Source of the DNA: Rhodamnia argentea
Lineage: Eukaryota; Streptophyta; Magnoliopsida; Myrtales; Myrtaceae
DNA: 64,000 nucleotides
Assembly (NCBI RefSeq): GCF_020921035.1
Contig: NC_063157.1
Coordinates: 8,158,001 to 8,222,000 of the forward strand
Direction of reading: 5' to 3'
Below the pieces are notes generated by a model. It searched no databases. It was not told where the DNA came from and saw only the letters and a program-made list of their open reading frames with translations. The stretch's first letter is position 1. Every line of letters starts with the position of its first letter. Of this stretch, positions 1 to 14,379 are shown in pieces. The position numbers and the translations under genes were made by a program.

Positions 1-1879
1 TTTATGTATGAATTGATTAAGTCATTTTAGGCAAATCAAACGAATGAAAGTCCTAAATACTAATTCCCAAAAAATACTTTCATTTAAACAAACGCATCGC
101 AAGTGATTGCCAGTGCTTTTGAATCCGATAAAATAGACAACTAATTTCATTGCCACTTAAAATTCTATGTGATGAAGTTGAGGAGACACTTTATTAGAGA
201 GCACAATTTGTTCAGAGCATGGGGAGAAGAACACGAGAAGTGTTAAAAGTTATGCACGACGCACACTTTAGTGCTAAAAGTTTTCGTTAGATCACTTAAG
301 TGTCAAATCAAAACAAAAACGACAACTTAAGTGCCTCCGACGAGAAATTTCGATCAAACCGATTGCAGGGCATTTATAGTTAAATTTTTAATTTGACGTA
401 GCAAATTTTTTGAAAACTTCAGTCCACAAGGACTACTAAAATTAAGAACAAGGTAAAAAATTACATTAAATTTGAAAGTAAGCTAATTCTTATATAAGAG
501 AGAGAGGGTTGCACAGGCGGCGAGGGTCATTGAACCCGGCCAAGGGGAGGCGAACCCTGCCGATCGTAGGCGAGGGCCCGCGTAGGATTTTCAAATCATT
601 TATTTTGAAGTTTGAAATACTAGTTGGAAGCAGCTCTATTGGCCAATATCGGATATCCGATAGACGTGTATTATTTGTAGGAGAAGAGGCGCTCAAACGT
701 CTGACACCACTCTTTCCCTCATCCAATTATGGCCCCATGGCCCCTCCTTGAATAAACGAAATTCGAAAGATAAACAACTTGAAAAGGATCGATCGAGTTG
801 CTCTTGCACTAAACGTGATGGCATGCGTAGGATTCGAAACTTACAGCACGACTTTTACCGGCTAAATTGATGACCAGGGCCATTAGCGAGATCACGGGTC
901 CCTCCAATGACACGATCCAACGGGGGCTGAGGGAAAGACTTCTGACTCGTTTTTCGGTCGAAGGCGGCTCACTGTTGTCGTTTGTGTTGGGCCAAAATTT
1001 TCCTCCCACGTGACCGCTAAATCCCAAGAAAATTTGGCTTTGGGGGCTTCCAGTCGAGAGAGGAGTGATCTCGGCTGATAGCTGTGTGGGGCCTCCTTTG
1101 ATCAGGGCATGTTTTGTCCCGTTGCGCACCCTCCTTGTCCCACGACCTTGAAAACCTCCAACGTCTAATCCTCTCTCGTGCATCGACCCCAGGACATGTC
1201 TGCCCATACTAGATTCAACGTGCGGTCCAGTCTAATTCTGCCCAACTATGTCGTCCTAGAAGAATGCTGGAGCCGTGCCCAGTCCAACCACTCTCGCTCC
1301 CGTGATCACTCTCTGCTTGGCCTGTTTCACGTGGCTAAGTCCTTGGAAGAAGTATTCTGAATAACCACACAGAAGAATACTGTCCGATCGTCCCTCGCAT
1401 CTGGGATGTCACACCACTCTCCGAAAACTTAACTACATACCTAGCAAGCCCTCGGAGTAATCTTTAGCAGTAGCACAACAAAGACAACCCCAGCATGACA
1501 CCCAGCAGAATAGTTCTTGTTCATCTTCAAGCATAAAAAAAAAAGGAGGATAGACTACAGCTTCGACATAGAGCCCTTCCTCCATCGCCTCCTTCGGTCC
1601 CAAGAGATGAGTTGTCGGGGGATAGACTCCAACTTCGATTTTGTGTTAGCCGTCTAACACTAGTTTGCCGACATGTGTGTCCCGTTTCATGTCACATCGA
1701 AATGCCAGGAGTACATTGGTGGGTCCATTAATCTCTTTGAACTTTTCAATGACTGAGATGGTTGATGGTACTGTACAGAGAACAAATAATACTATAACAT
1801 AAATTACAGAATATGAAGAGAAAAAGCTACCAAACATTTTAAATTATGTCGATTGTAATGCATTTATTTCAACCTTTTT

Positions 1880-2045
1880 TTTTTTTCTGATGCCTCTACC
1901 AACCTCAAATTTTTATTCGTGTGACCCACTTGTGACACTAAAAGCCTCAAATTTTTATTCGTATGGCACATTTACCCTAATTTTTTTTGTGACACCAAAA
2001 GTCACAAAATTGATATTGCAAGAAAAAATTTAAAATAAATGTGTT
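1880..2045. repeat. fragment of a MITE-like family
   Basis: The segment repeats phrases of the form 'caaatttttattcgt', 'gtgacacta/ccaaaag' and 'cacatttaccctaa', the same words that build the element at 62811-63249. Only part of the element is recognisable and the ends are unclear. Confidence 0.45.
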
Positions 2046-2429
2046 GCACTTCAACAAGAAATCATCAGCCAATGGTGTAGAGAGGATCGCCTGTTCGCAC
2101 CCCCAACACTAGTAGTCTTATAGTCATCGAAGGCTTAAACTCCACTATCAATTCAAGTAGTTCGTGAGTACCAGAAGCTTACCGCTATCGCAAACTTAAT
2201 TGAAAAATGGTCAAAATATTTAGGATTATATTTGCACGATTGAAATGCTTATGATTGAATTAATATAAATGCAATAAATTTAAAGCTTTTTTGACAAATT
2301 TCTCTTATGACAATGTTCAAGAACGTTTCGACCCAAAAAAAAAAAAAAAACGTCCAAGAACATTGATTCTATATACTCTATCTGAAAACACTTGAAGAAA
2401 CCTTATCAACTAAACAAGTGATTTTGTAT

Positions 2430-2960
2430 TCTTGCTAATTCAGTCTTAAACTTTTTTATTTTGTCAATTTAGTCATGTATCTTTTCACGTGTTGTCAATT
2501 GAGTCCTTTCACCAAATTTTGACAAAAAATCACTGGCACGGATAAATTTTAATAATATTTTTTCCTTCGTTGGCCACCGTCGGGCCCCGTTGATAGCTAG
2601 CGGAGGTTGTCACCTTAGGTGAGAGCCGCCCATTGGCAAAGAGCTACCCTCACCCGATTCGGAGAGGACAGTCCCCGCTTGAGGTCGGCGACCTCCGTTG
2701 GCCATCAACAAGGCCCAATGAAGGGAAGTAAAAAATAAAAATTTCACAAAAAAATAGTAAAATAGTAAAATAATATTAAAAATTATCCACGTCGACATCG
2801 GTTGCATCATGTCGAAGGCCAACGATGCCGGAATCAACGTTAGCTATTTCCAGTCAAAATTGATCGAATGGACTAATTAACAATATGTGAAAAGATTTAG
2901 GACTCAATTGATCAAAGTATAATAAATTTGAAATTTTTTGGGCAATTTTTTGGGCAATTT
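2430..2960. repeat. MITE-like element with GC-rich core
   Basis: Two AT-rich arms contain opposite-strand versions of 'caattgagtcctaaa' and 'gtcaatttagtca' and flank a GC-rich core (about 2570-2720). The same arm phrases occur at 32105-32600, 50618-51016 and 52130-52520, so this is a dispersed family. I could not place exact ends or a target duplication here. Confidence 0.5.
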
Positions 2961-3864
2961 TTCCTTTTCGAGCTCTTATCTACATGACTCGGGCCCCCTC
3001 CTCTCGTCTTGTGCATTGCCGACAGTGATTGTATATCAATTAATGGAATTTTTTAAGTCAATTGATAAGACGGCGAGCGAGATTTCAAAAGGGAGCTGTC
3101 TTCTCGGACTCCTACCCTGTCCATAGTTTAACTCGACTCGCAGCATTTGTGTGGCCCTGAGTAATAGAGGTTGCCTTAATCTACTGTGGTGGCAGTGGAC
3201 AAGCTTCTCCAACTTCTCCCAGCCACACTCCTTTTGCTTCAGCGTGTGGCCCAGGTTACTCTATTTTGGCAACAAATTAAGGATATTTAGAGCCTATTTA
3301 GGACGACCCCTTTTTTTTTCCCTGGCTTTCTCAAATTAGTAATCACATATTTCTAGACGAGAATATAATCAAAACGTTTAACATGATCTTAATTCTTAAA
3401 TGTTAATAATGACCCATATAGAGGCAAAGGCAAAACAGGTTAAAAAAAAATAGGGTTCAAATTTAGAGGAACTTGAGAATCAATTCGAACACGAGGACCG
3501 AAGTGACATTGAATTACAAGCTCGCAAATAAAATATGTGGTTGCCCGTAACATTTAAAGACAATAACGAAAGAAAAAAAAAAAAGCCGAAAAATTGTTCT
3601 CATCATTGATAACGGTTCGTAAAATCAATGCACGACAATAATTGATCCAGTGGAAATCTCGTACTTGGAGCCCATATAAGATTCACAAGGTGAGCAATTA
3701 GGATCCACTTGATACGAGATAAGGGAATTTTTTCAGGTTACTACGTGTCATGTCAGGGTTGATTAGCGGGTGACTAGTGGCGCCATGTGGTGCGAGGAGC
3801 TTTAGCCTCTCCACCATAATTGCGTGTGCCGATTGCCGTCTCTCTCTGGGCCAGTGAAAGACTT

Positions 3865-3874
3865 ACATATAACA
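3865..3874 (+). promoter_or_regulatory. possible TATA box of the SDR gene
   Basis: An 'acatataaca' motif lies 72 bp upstream of the ATG at 3946. A similar block (acttataacacaatggtgggaa) lies at the matching place upstream of the pseudogene copy near 12520, so the proximal promoter was duplicated along with the gene. Confidence 0.4.
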
Positions 3875-3945
3875 CAGGTGGGGAGCCAGAGTGAAAATAA
3901 TAGGAGAGTTGAGGGGAAAATTCACAGTTGAGAGAGAGAGAGAGA

Positions 3946-5969
<2,024 letters not shown>

Positions 5970-6480
5970 GTTCGACTTTCTTCTGCCTCTAAGGTGTTTT
6001 TCGTGTATTGTCGTTGCGGGGACAACGAAGTTTATTGACCAATAATGGCAACATCATGTACATTTATGTGTGTGCGTAGACAATTTCATCATCATATATA
6101 AGGGAGGAAGAGTATCCTTCCATGCTACTTTTACGTTCTCCTTTTACCGATGAAAAAATTTCGAAACGTTGATAAATTCATTGTAAGGATATTAACTCCG
6201 CCCAATCTCGTCCTCCTCCTCCATGGCATCGGAGCCTACGGACTGTGGTAGTGGAACGACTTCATCTCCCCGCTTCCGGCGTGTACGTCCCCAACTTCGT
6301 CTTCTTCACAGGCTTCGGCACGACGAGGCCCAAGCGGAGCGAGCAATTCCAAGCCCGGTGCGTAGTTTGGTCTAATGGAGGCAATTGGTGGGAAGAAGAT
6401 GAATGTGGTGCGGGGATAAGAAACTGAGGGCCCGTGGCATGCAGCATGGCGGTTCAATTCGGAGAGCGGATGGATAAATT
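5970..6480. other. intergenic, 3' of the SDR gene
   Basis: Holds the SDR gene's 3' untranslated region and about 300 bp of mixed sequence with short frames on both strands but no recognisable protein. It ends where the copia LTR starts at 6481. Confidence 0.5.
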
Positions 6481-7180
6481 TGTTGCAGAAGCAAGCAATC
6501 CAACATAAAATTAGACAGGATAAGAAAATCAATCCAACATTAGACATACTTGGCTCGATCGTAGTAACCTAAGTTCACGGGAGAATAACAACGAATTTCA
6601 CTATAAATCAAGTAATACAATGGAGATTACAACCACATTCGAGTCACTCAAATACTCTCAATATTTCTATTTCCAATTATACCCAATAATCCACAAGTGT
6701 TTAGGCCTACAATTTCTCACGAAAGAATATGTAAATCTTACTCACAAGATTTAATTAGCTTCAACACTAATTCTTCTCACAGGTAATTCACAAATGAAAA
6801 AACCCCACGGACAAGTACACGTCAAAGCGGCACTTCAACGCCTGCACGTATTCGACGGCGTCCTCAAGCAATCACATAAAACGGGGCTTCAATTCTTTTT
6901 CCTCTGACTATCCCACCTGTGCAGGAAGCTTATATTTATATAAGAATAAACACAAATCTGGTTGAACCCTAGTCCAAGTTGGACTTCCCTATTTAGCGGC
7001 TGAATACTCCAGTTAATATTAGGAAAGTTAAGCACCAAAATTTAAGCTAGGATTCCCTTTTTCTTTTACTTTTACGTGAATGGTTTTTTTATTTTTTAAG
7101 CGAAACGTGACTAAGTATTTAACCCCATCATTTTGGGTCAGATTTTATCCGTTAGACTCATACTTGAGATATATTTAACA
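6481..7180 (-). mobile_element. 3' LTR of a decayed Ty1/copia retrotransposon
   Basis: On the minus strand the block runs from TGTTAAATAT (7180) to TTCTGCAACA (6481), a 700-bp unit with TG...CA ends. It is preceded by a purine-rich tract (aagatggatat) that fits a polypurine tract. The internal copia sequence lies immediately upstream in the same orientation. No matching 5' LTR was found, so the element is 5' truncated. Confidence 0.75.
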
Positions 7181-10100
7181 ATATCCATCTTAGCTCGACG
7201 TTTGAGCCAAGTCACAATCGTTACGCTGAAATTTGAATCTCATTACTACTCTCCCACGGCCCTCAATGGGCTCAATCGCCATTGACATCTTCCAAGTATA
7301 AACCTCGTTTGAACTTCACCATAACCGAGGACTTGATCAAAATATAAACCGTACATGCACCTTTAATCGCTCTACACGGACTTTCCGACACAACCTTGTC
7401 AAATTCGGGAGTTACACCAACTGTTGGCTCTTCAAGTTCCACCTCGCTATAAGACCATCTATGTCGATTATCCCGCTAGTACTCGCTAACTTGAAAGTTA
7501 CTAGTTGCAACTCCACCTCAAGCTAAACACCGTCCGGATCCGGATGAGCACTACTATAATCACTCTTACCCGGAAACTTTGGAAACTCGTCAAATATAAC
7601 TTCTCTGTTGATAATAGATGAATTTAATTCTAGGAACCAAAATAGAGAACCTCGCTCACCTTATGTATAGCCTAGGAACACGCACTTCCTTGCCCTTCTA
7701 TTGAGCTTACCATTGTTGACACCTAATTTTTCCGATCTCGTTATTTTATTTTCTTTATAAAATAGAATATATTTAGTTTGTTAAATAAGCATGTTTTCTT
7801 AAGTTATTGAAAATATAAAAATTAATTAATTAATTTTTTATTTTGATTTTAAAAAAAGAGAGAAAAGGAAAAAAAAAATCTGATTAGGGCCGGGTTTGAA
7901 GATTCGAACCCCGGACAACCCGTGCCCTTTCCTCCCTATCACTGTGTGCCTCAGCAACTTTGACCCACTCCCTCCCTGAAGCCGGTGCTAGCATGAGCCC
8001 AAAGTCTCCTTTCCTTAGCTGGCCAGCACGCCTGATGAGCCCACGCGCGCACATCCTCAATCTGACGACCAATCTCTCACTCTCTCTCTCTCTCTCTCTC
8101 TCTCTCCTGAGATTTCCCCATGACCAACTCTCTGCAAACTATCTCATCTCACTCCTCTCTCGCTTGGTTTTCCATATCCCACGTCCCCATCCAAATGAGA
8201 TTGATCTCCAGCCACATAATGAAACTTGCTGAAGGAGGCAAGGCAAGCATAAAAGAGGACTGAGAGGGCAGGCTAAGGGTCGGTCGATTCAAAAAAAAAA
8301 AAAAAAAAGGGGAGCAAACGAGGGGGAAATAAGATCTACACGTTCGAAGGAGAAGGACTCCTCCCGCAGTTGATCTCCAGGAACTGGCCAGCGACTTCGT
8401 TTGAAAAGGTCGGCCTCATCTCTCGGGTTTGGTTGCCCCATTTCAGTCCCGGAGCTTGCCGGGTCGAGAACTCCGATTTCTCGGACCGGCGAGCCTTGGG
8501 TTTCTGTGTCACCTTGGCCACTACGGATCCTACTGTTGAGTTGTTGATTTACTTTAGGTGGAGTACTCATGTCTGGTAGCAAGCTTTTGGTCCCCTCTCT
8601 TGGTTCGTCGCCTGTGCATTTTCGTTCGTCCATGTCGTTAGCTTACTGCCTTTGCTAGTTTTTTGAGTGACCAACCGTTCAGCAAGGCTCAACGGCGAGA
8701 GACGGAGCGGCAGTGAAAGTCTCGAGTTGAATGCTGAAGGAGAGGAGATTGGGCTCGAGTGGGCTGATTGGGGAGAATAGAGAAGCAGTTGGGCCTGGGT
8801 TGTTTTGTTCCAGAGAGTGGCTGGCTTGGGTATTGGTAGCTGGGCCGAAGAAAAGCGTGGGCCTAGTTCAATCTTGGTATAAAAAATGGGCATGAGCCCT
8901 TTTTGTGCCCACCGGACCCGGGTCCGGGTCCGAGAACTCGACCCGGACCCGACCCTTTTTAAAAAAAAATTTAAAAAATTCCAAAAAATCAGAAAATTTT
9001 AGCAAATTAGAAAAATGGTCTCCTTGACCTTTTTACCCCTCATGTGAGTTTATAAGACTCAAATTGGCGTTGATTGAAAATCGATGCCCAGTCCGATATG
9101 ATATTAATGTACTTTAACCTTCGCGTCGAATCTGTTTGTTTAAATATTGCCATCATAGATTTGGTTTGTGTGTGCTCATTCCAGTCTTTTATTTGGCATA
9201 TTTATCTGATTGAGTATTTACAACATTGTCTTTTGAAAAATTGCTTGTTTATCGCTTTTCCTATATTGTTAGGTTAAGGATAAATAGGTAATTGCACGAA
9301 ATGAATGAAAAACATTATGCATGATCATTTAATACCTGTAGATGCCTGGTAAGCTTAAAATAATGTAGAGAATGTGTGGTCACTTTAGGAATATTGACTG
9401 TTAGGGTACCGAAGAAGCTCTGGTTGTGTAGGATTTGAGATAATATTTCCGTGTCTCGATTGATTTCTAGCCGATCCCAATAGGCTAATGGCGACTCTTA
9501 GTAGCATTTTAGTTTGCTAATCAATAAAAAGAAATCCAATGTCACGCGAGGTAGGACTTGGGAGATTCCACTCCATTGACCTATTGCAATACCTCTAAAC
9601 TCGTCTGACCCTTGGGGGAGGCTTAAGGCAGGTCGCGACAACCATTTCTAACTCGAACATAACATGGGCCACCAAATATTCTAATAACAAAATAATCGGC
9701 AATTTTATCGGACCACGCGTTTTGCGGAGTCTGACATCTAACGTAGTCGATAGGGATTTATTCACTAAGTAGCTCGTCGTACTAAGTGCGTCCGCTCGAA
9801 ATCTCTTAGCCATACAGCATTAGAGAATATTTTATGGGTCGTCTCTAGTAATATTCTGCTCATCAACTCTACAACATATTATGGTTCATTGGTACTAGTG
9901 CGGTGTCTCACTGTGCTTTCCTTCATGCGGAATTCGTTTAACAACTCGGAGCGTAACTTCATATTATTGTTAGTCCGCACATGGTTGAATGTTTTACCGA
10001 TCTACTTTTTGGTCAAAACTCTTAATTACCTAATCTTGGCAATAGAATCAAACTTGTGTCGCATCACAAATACCAAAGTCTTCGTCAAGTAATCATCAAT

Positions 10101-10525
10101 AATTGTTAGCATAAATCTGAAACTTTTTCTCGAAGGAAACGGTGACAACCTATAAACATCCAAGTGAATTAATTCTGCAATATCCGTGGTTTCTTTGATC
10201 TTCGTATTGAACTGCACTTTTCCTTATTGATCTAAATCGCAATATCTACATACATTTAACACATAATAAATTCATTTCACCGAGAACCTTCCGGCTTCCC
10301 TCAATAACGTGCCCCAAACGCTCATACCACAATTCGGACTCTCAAACGGATGCATCCAACGTCTCTGCCAAGAAATTCATCACAATCTCATCTTGAAGCT
10401 TATACATGCCATTATACTCGATTCCTTTTATTATCACCAAGGCACCTCGAATAATTTTCAGAATACCACATTCTGAAGAATATCGACAACTAGCTTATTC
10501 TTAACGTAAGAAAAAGAAGAAGAAA
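7181..10525 (-). mobile_element. copia polyprotein relic, interrupted by a nested LTR
   Basis: Two minus-strand pieces, 9641-10525 and 7181-7713, form one decayed copia interior. The upstream piece shows the GAG-pre-integrase region (NGMYKLQDE; WYERLGHV) and the start of the integrase core (IHLDVY; LTIIDDY). It then reads TTSYLVNKSLSTTLD. The downstream piece resumes with RARKCVFLGY and NREVIFDE. Several stops and frameshifts are present. Reverse transcriptase and RNase H are missing: only about 200 bp separates the VIFDE motif from the LTR. The 5' end breaks off near 10525, before the gag zinc finger. It cannot move by itself. Confidence 0.8.
7714..9640. mobile_element. solo LTR nested in the copia relic
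   Basis: A 1,927-bp block begins TGTTGACACC and ends GGTCGCGACA and is flanked on both sides by the 5-bp direct repeat ACCAT (7709-7713 and 9641-9645). Removing it rejoins the copia reading frame region from the integrase to CVFLGY. It contains no polyprotein motif, a (TC)n run near 8075-8106 and a poly-A run near 8291. The termini and TSD fit an LTR left by LTR-LTR recombination, probably of a Ty3/gypsy type. Superfamily is inferred only from length and ends. Confidence 0.8.
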
Positions 10526-11140
10526 AATCTTACTGTTGACATTTTTTTATATGCATGTTAATTTATATGTATATAAAATATATTCATTAAGAATATAACG
10601 TGTCGAGCTTCATTATTTTTTTAGAAATGACGTGTCGTCGTGTCGTGTCTCATGTCGATGTCGATTCTATTTAGGCCGTGTGTATCCAGACAGAGCTCAT
10701 ATGTATCTTGCGTGACATCTTTCCATTTTCAATTTTTGGGGTAGCATTATGTAAGATCTCAGCCAATATTATTTACGTCCCATAATTTGTCAATCAAAAG
10801 TTCACTTGTGGCTTACAAAGGAAATTTGCTGAAGTTACTATTGAAGGAAAAAGCCATGCTCTCTTAGCCAACCCTTCTTCATTTGTCAGAGGGGAAGTTT
10901 AAGATGGATACAGTACGATGTCTCACTCTCAAAGGTGTGGCCCTTGATTTCATTTGCTTATGGTTTGAGTAAGCACTACTAATGGTAATGCCTTCAGGCT
11001 TGTTTTGCCTTTGCAGATTAACGATGGGGGATTCCCCAAAATTAAAGGGTAGGCAAGAGATGAGAAAGAAATTGTGTGGAGAGTATGGACTAAAGACTTT
11101 GATTGGTCTTAATCTTCTCAAGCGTGCAGCTAAGTAGCAC
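10526..11140. other. non-coding spacer
   Basis: AT-rich sequence between the copia relic and the tandem repeats at 11145. Only short unrelated frames; nothing recognised. Confidence 0.5.
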
Positions 11141-11144
11141 TAAC

Positions 11145-12240
11145 ACCGACATGTGACACGCGACATGATACGCCGACAAGCCATTTCTTGAAAAACAAAG
11201 AGTTCTGACACGTTCACGTTGGGACACGTATATCATATATACATGATAAAATCATAATGTAAATATAAAAATATCGGTGGTGAGTTTTTTTTTCTTCTTC
11301 TTCTTATTCTTCTGCTTCTTCCGTTAGAGATTCACGATTAATCTTTTTTTGCGATCGGATATATTAATTTTAGGATGGCTCGGGATATATGACTTAAGTA
11401 TACATATTTTGGGTAAATTTATATTTTGACCTCTAATTTATTGAAAATACTTAAAATTGACCCCGTGCATAAGAATGGCGTGTCGGGATGCTGGACTCAC
11501 TTGTCGCTAGTTTGTTTGGAGCACCGACCACGTATCGGTCGCATGCCAAAGAGTGTAAGAGAGTGTTGAACACGACGGGGAGGCCCCGAAGAGTGTTGGT
11601 TCTTCCTAGGCGATCAATTAACCAAATCAGTAGCATCAATGCCGAAATGCCACACAACACGATATGACATGCCGACATGTCATTTCTTAAAAAATAGAAA
11701 ATTTCGACACGTTTTATATTAAATGTATATATACACATACATGACAAATTACCATATATATATAAATATTAGCGATGGATTTTTTTTTCTTCTGTTAGGA
11801 AATCACGGTTGGATTTTTTGATTGTCTGTGTATATTAATTTTAGAGTGGCTGGGTATATAACTTAAGTATATTTATATTTTTTATAAATTTATATTTTGA
11901 TCCCTAATTTATTGAAAATATTTCAAATTGAGCCATGTGTGTTGGAATGGCGTGTCGGGATGCTGGACTAGTATGTCACCGGTGTGTTCGGAGTGCTAAT
12001 CACATATCGAATGTCCGACACCGATTGATCACATGTCGAAAAGTGTCTAAAGCGCGTGAGTGTTCGACACGACAAGGAAATCCATGTGCGTGTCGGAATG
12101 GCGTATTGAGAGATGCTAGATTGGCATGTCGTTGGCATGTTTGAAATGTCGACCATGTGTCGGATGTCCGACATATGTTGATCATGTGTCAAAAAGTATC
12201 TAAAGCGTGTGGGTGTTCAACACGCATCCGACGCAACAAG
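11145..12240. repeat. tandem repeat of about 490 bp, two copies plus a partial
   Basis: Copy 1 (about 11145-11625) and copy 2 (about 11640-12085) share, in order: a 'gacatgccgacatgtcatttctt' type block, 'gacacgt', a poly-T/TTC run, 'tatattaattttag', 'aatttattgaaaata' and 'ggcgtgtcgggatgctgga'. The last part recurs again at 12085-12235. Divergence is substantial. It looks like an old tandem duplication of a non-autonomous element; the class is unknown. Confidence 0.6.
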
Positions 12241-12916
12241 AAAACCCTAGAAAGTATTTCCGCACACACCTTCTCCTCAATGTCAACCCCCCACTCGGGT
12301 AAACGAGCTGTTCCCTCTTGCGTCGTGTTGTTCTTTGCTACACGGTTCAACGAAGTTAAAGAAGTTGCTTGCTTGGCCATCGTGGGTCACGGTGGTAACT
12401 TTTAAGCCTTCGTCTTTTGTCAATCTCATGCTGCAGATGGCAGCGCCCCTTCATACACCTAGACCTTAATATTAGACCTCTCGCTGAAATCGCCGTGGAA
12501 CACAACTCCACCTACTTATAACACAATGGTGGGAAGTTAGAGAGAATGCATTGGACCCTCAAAAAGAAAAAGAGTTAAAGAGGGAAAAAACAGATATTAG
12601 ACAGAGAGAGAGAATGGCTTAAGAGGTGTAGGGGACGGCAAGTAGATGTAGCAGCCGCAAAGGTGACGATGAAAAGGTGGTGGTCGCTTCAGGTCAAGGC
12701 AATGACCGCTCTCGTCACCGGTGGAACCGAAGGAATCGGGTTTCTCTATCTCTCTCACCAAACACTTCATTCTTTTTATGCCCATGATTTTGGTAATCGA
12801 TCAACTGTTATGGTCTTAGATAGGTTGAGACTTGAGTCTAGTTCAGGGTTGCGCTTCTCAATTTTCAATTAGACTAAACTTTTGACCAAGATGGAGTTAT
12901 GTAGCATGTACTGCAC

Positions 12917-13912
12917 AAACTCCTTTAGGCTACCCTTGGTTGTCCGGACACGAATTGGGATATGATAGAATAAGGTTGGATTAGAAATCCTTTGGATTGT
13001 CCTTTGGATTTTGTAAAATCCCATCATAGTTTGGTAGATGTCTAGATATAACATGGATATCGGGTGTGCGATCATGCTAATGACCTCCTACATACGATGA
13101 TGATAATAGCCACGACCAATGAACAATTCGAAAGAACACTACCATTGAAAGAAACCTACCGTTGGTTTAGACATTGATTTTTTTTTTTTTTTTAGAATCA
13201 AACTAAGAAAGAAACCATCAAGAATCTGTACCGTCGCAATCGAAATCAAGTCAAGGATCTGCCGTCGAAGTGAACCACGTTAGCACAGCACTAGACGGAC
13301 GAGATCTAGGGCTTAGCCGACCTCAGATTCGAGATCCAAGGATCGACCTTATCGGTCGAGTTCAGGCTTAATGACGACAAGGATGACAGCGGCTTGCTCG
13401 GTGAGAATCAATGGTGATGGGCTGTGGTGGAGGCAACGACGACGGTTGAGGGCGGAGGTGACGGCTATGGGCTGTTATAGCGTTGATCCTCGAACGGTGG
13501 CCAAGATGCTTTCGTCGGAGGTGGTGACAGGTGGTCCTTTTTACCCTTAGTACGAGAACATGATCGGCCGACTAGATGGCGATAGCCGGTTGTCAAAGGC
13601 AATGGCAATAGGTGGTTGTCGGAGGCGGATGGCGATTGCGCGGTTGTCGGAGGCGATGACGATCTCGTGGTGGTGATGGTCCTTGCACGGTGAACACATA
13701 AGCCATATGCGGATGGCGGCTTCATCACCGCATCATTAGAAAATAGGATTTATTATTTTTTATTCAATCGGTGCGTATCCCACCCCTCCGCTGGATTTCT
13801 TATCCGGATTTATCCGGTCCGGAGGACGTTGCTAAATATCGGATAGGATAATTTATTATCTTATTCGAATTATCTTATTCGGACCCAAATTCAGACCATT
13901 AAACGTTGCCTT
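12917..13912. mobile_element. probable non-autonomous element in intron 1 of the SDR pseudogene
   Basis: Ends resemble each other as weak inverted repeats: 'aggctacccttgg...ggatatgatagaataagg' on the left, and on the right the complement of 'cggataggataatttatt...aacgttgcctt'. This block has no counterpart in the intact gene's intron 1. The interior is GC-rich with a minus-strand open stretch (13465-13728) of low-complexity content; no transposase is seen. Ends and type are uncertain. Confidence 0.35.
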
Positions 13913-14379
13913 AGATATCAACGTCATGGAGGCATAAGTCAAAGGCGTTTGATGCTGTTGTCGACCATGAAAAGACTTTCAAATTTCAACAATGACAATC
14001 ACATTAATCGCGTAATGTCTAACTAATGATAGTCCGCATTTTCTCTTAAAAAAAAAAAAAAAAACATTTGAAGAGTTAGGTTTTGGCCGATCCATTTCGA
14101 GGGGCATGCCGGTGGACGGTGCTCTATAATAGGTTGTTTAGCCAAGACAAACCAAAATATGGAAAAATGGAGAGCATAATAAGTGAAAGATAATCAAATC
14201 GCAACCGTACACATGATTCTTAGTGGGCTCATCCTGGAATGACACGTGGATGATGGTGGAGGATGGAAAGGTTGTGTTAATGATTTACATTACGTACCTA
14301 AACTCGGTAATGACTTTATTAGAGTACGCCTTGCACCCCCAATTGCTAATCATATATTTTTCTGCCCTCTATCTGTTTT

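Larger units (their letters stand above)
1..3840. other. gene-free, repeat-rich left flank
   Basis: No reading frame here looks like a conserved protein. The stretch holds AT-rich sequence, short homopolymers, a fragment at about 111-230 resembling the first intron of the SDR gene at 3946, a fragment of a MITE-like family at 1880-2045, and a larger MITE-like element at 2430-2960. Bases 490-760 and 800-1540 are moderately GC-rich but only give short unrelated frames in several phases. Confidence 0.6.

Noticed and set aside
7900-7925. Second tRNA suggested by 'gattcgaaccccgg' near 7900
   Set aside because: Only a B-box-like stretch is present; no acceptor or anticodon stem can be built around it.
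13465-13728. Minus-strand open frame of 87 codons in SDR pseudogene intron 1
   Set aside because: Low-complexity (GGTGAC-type repeats) within a probable non-autonomous element.
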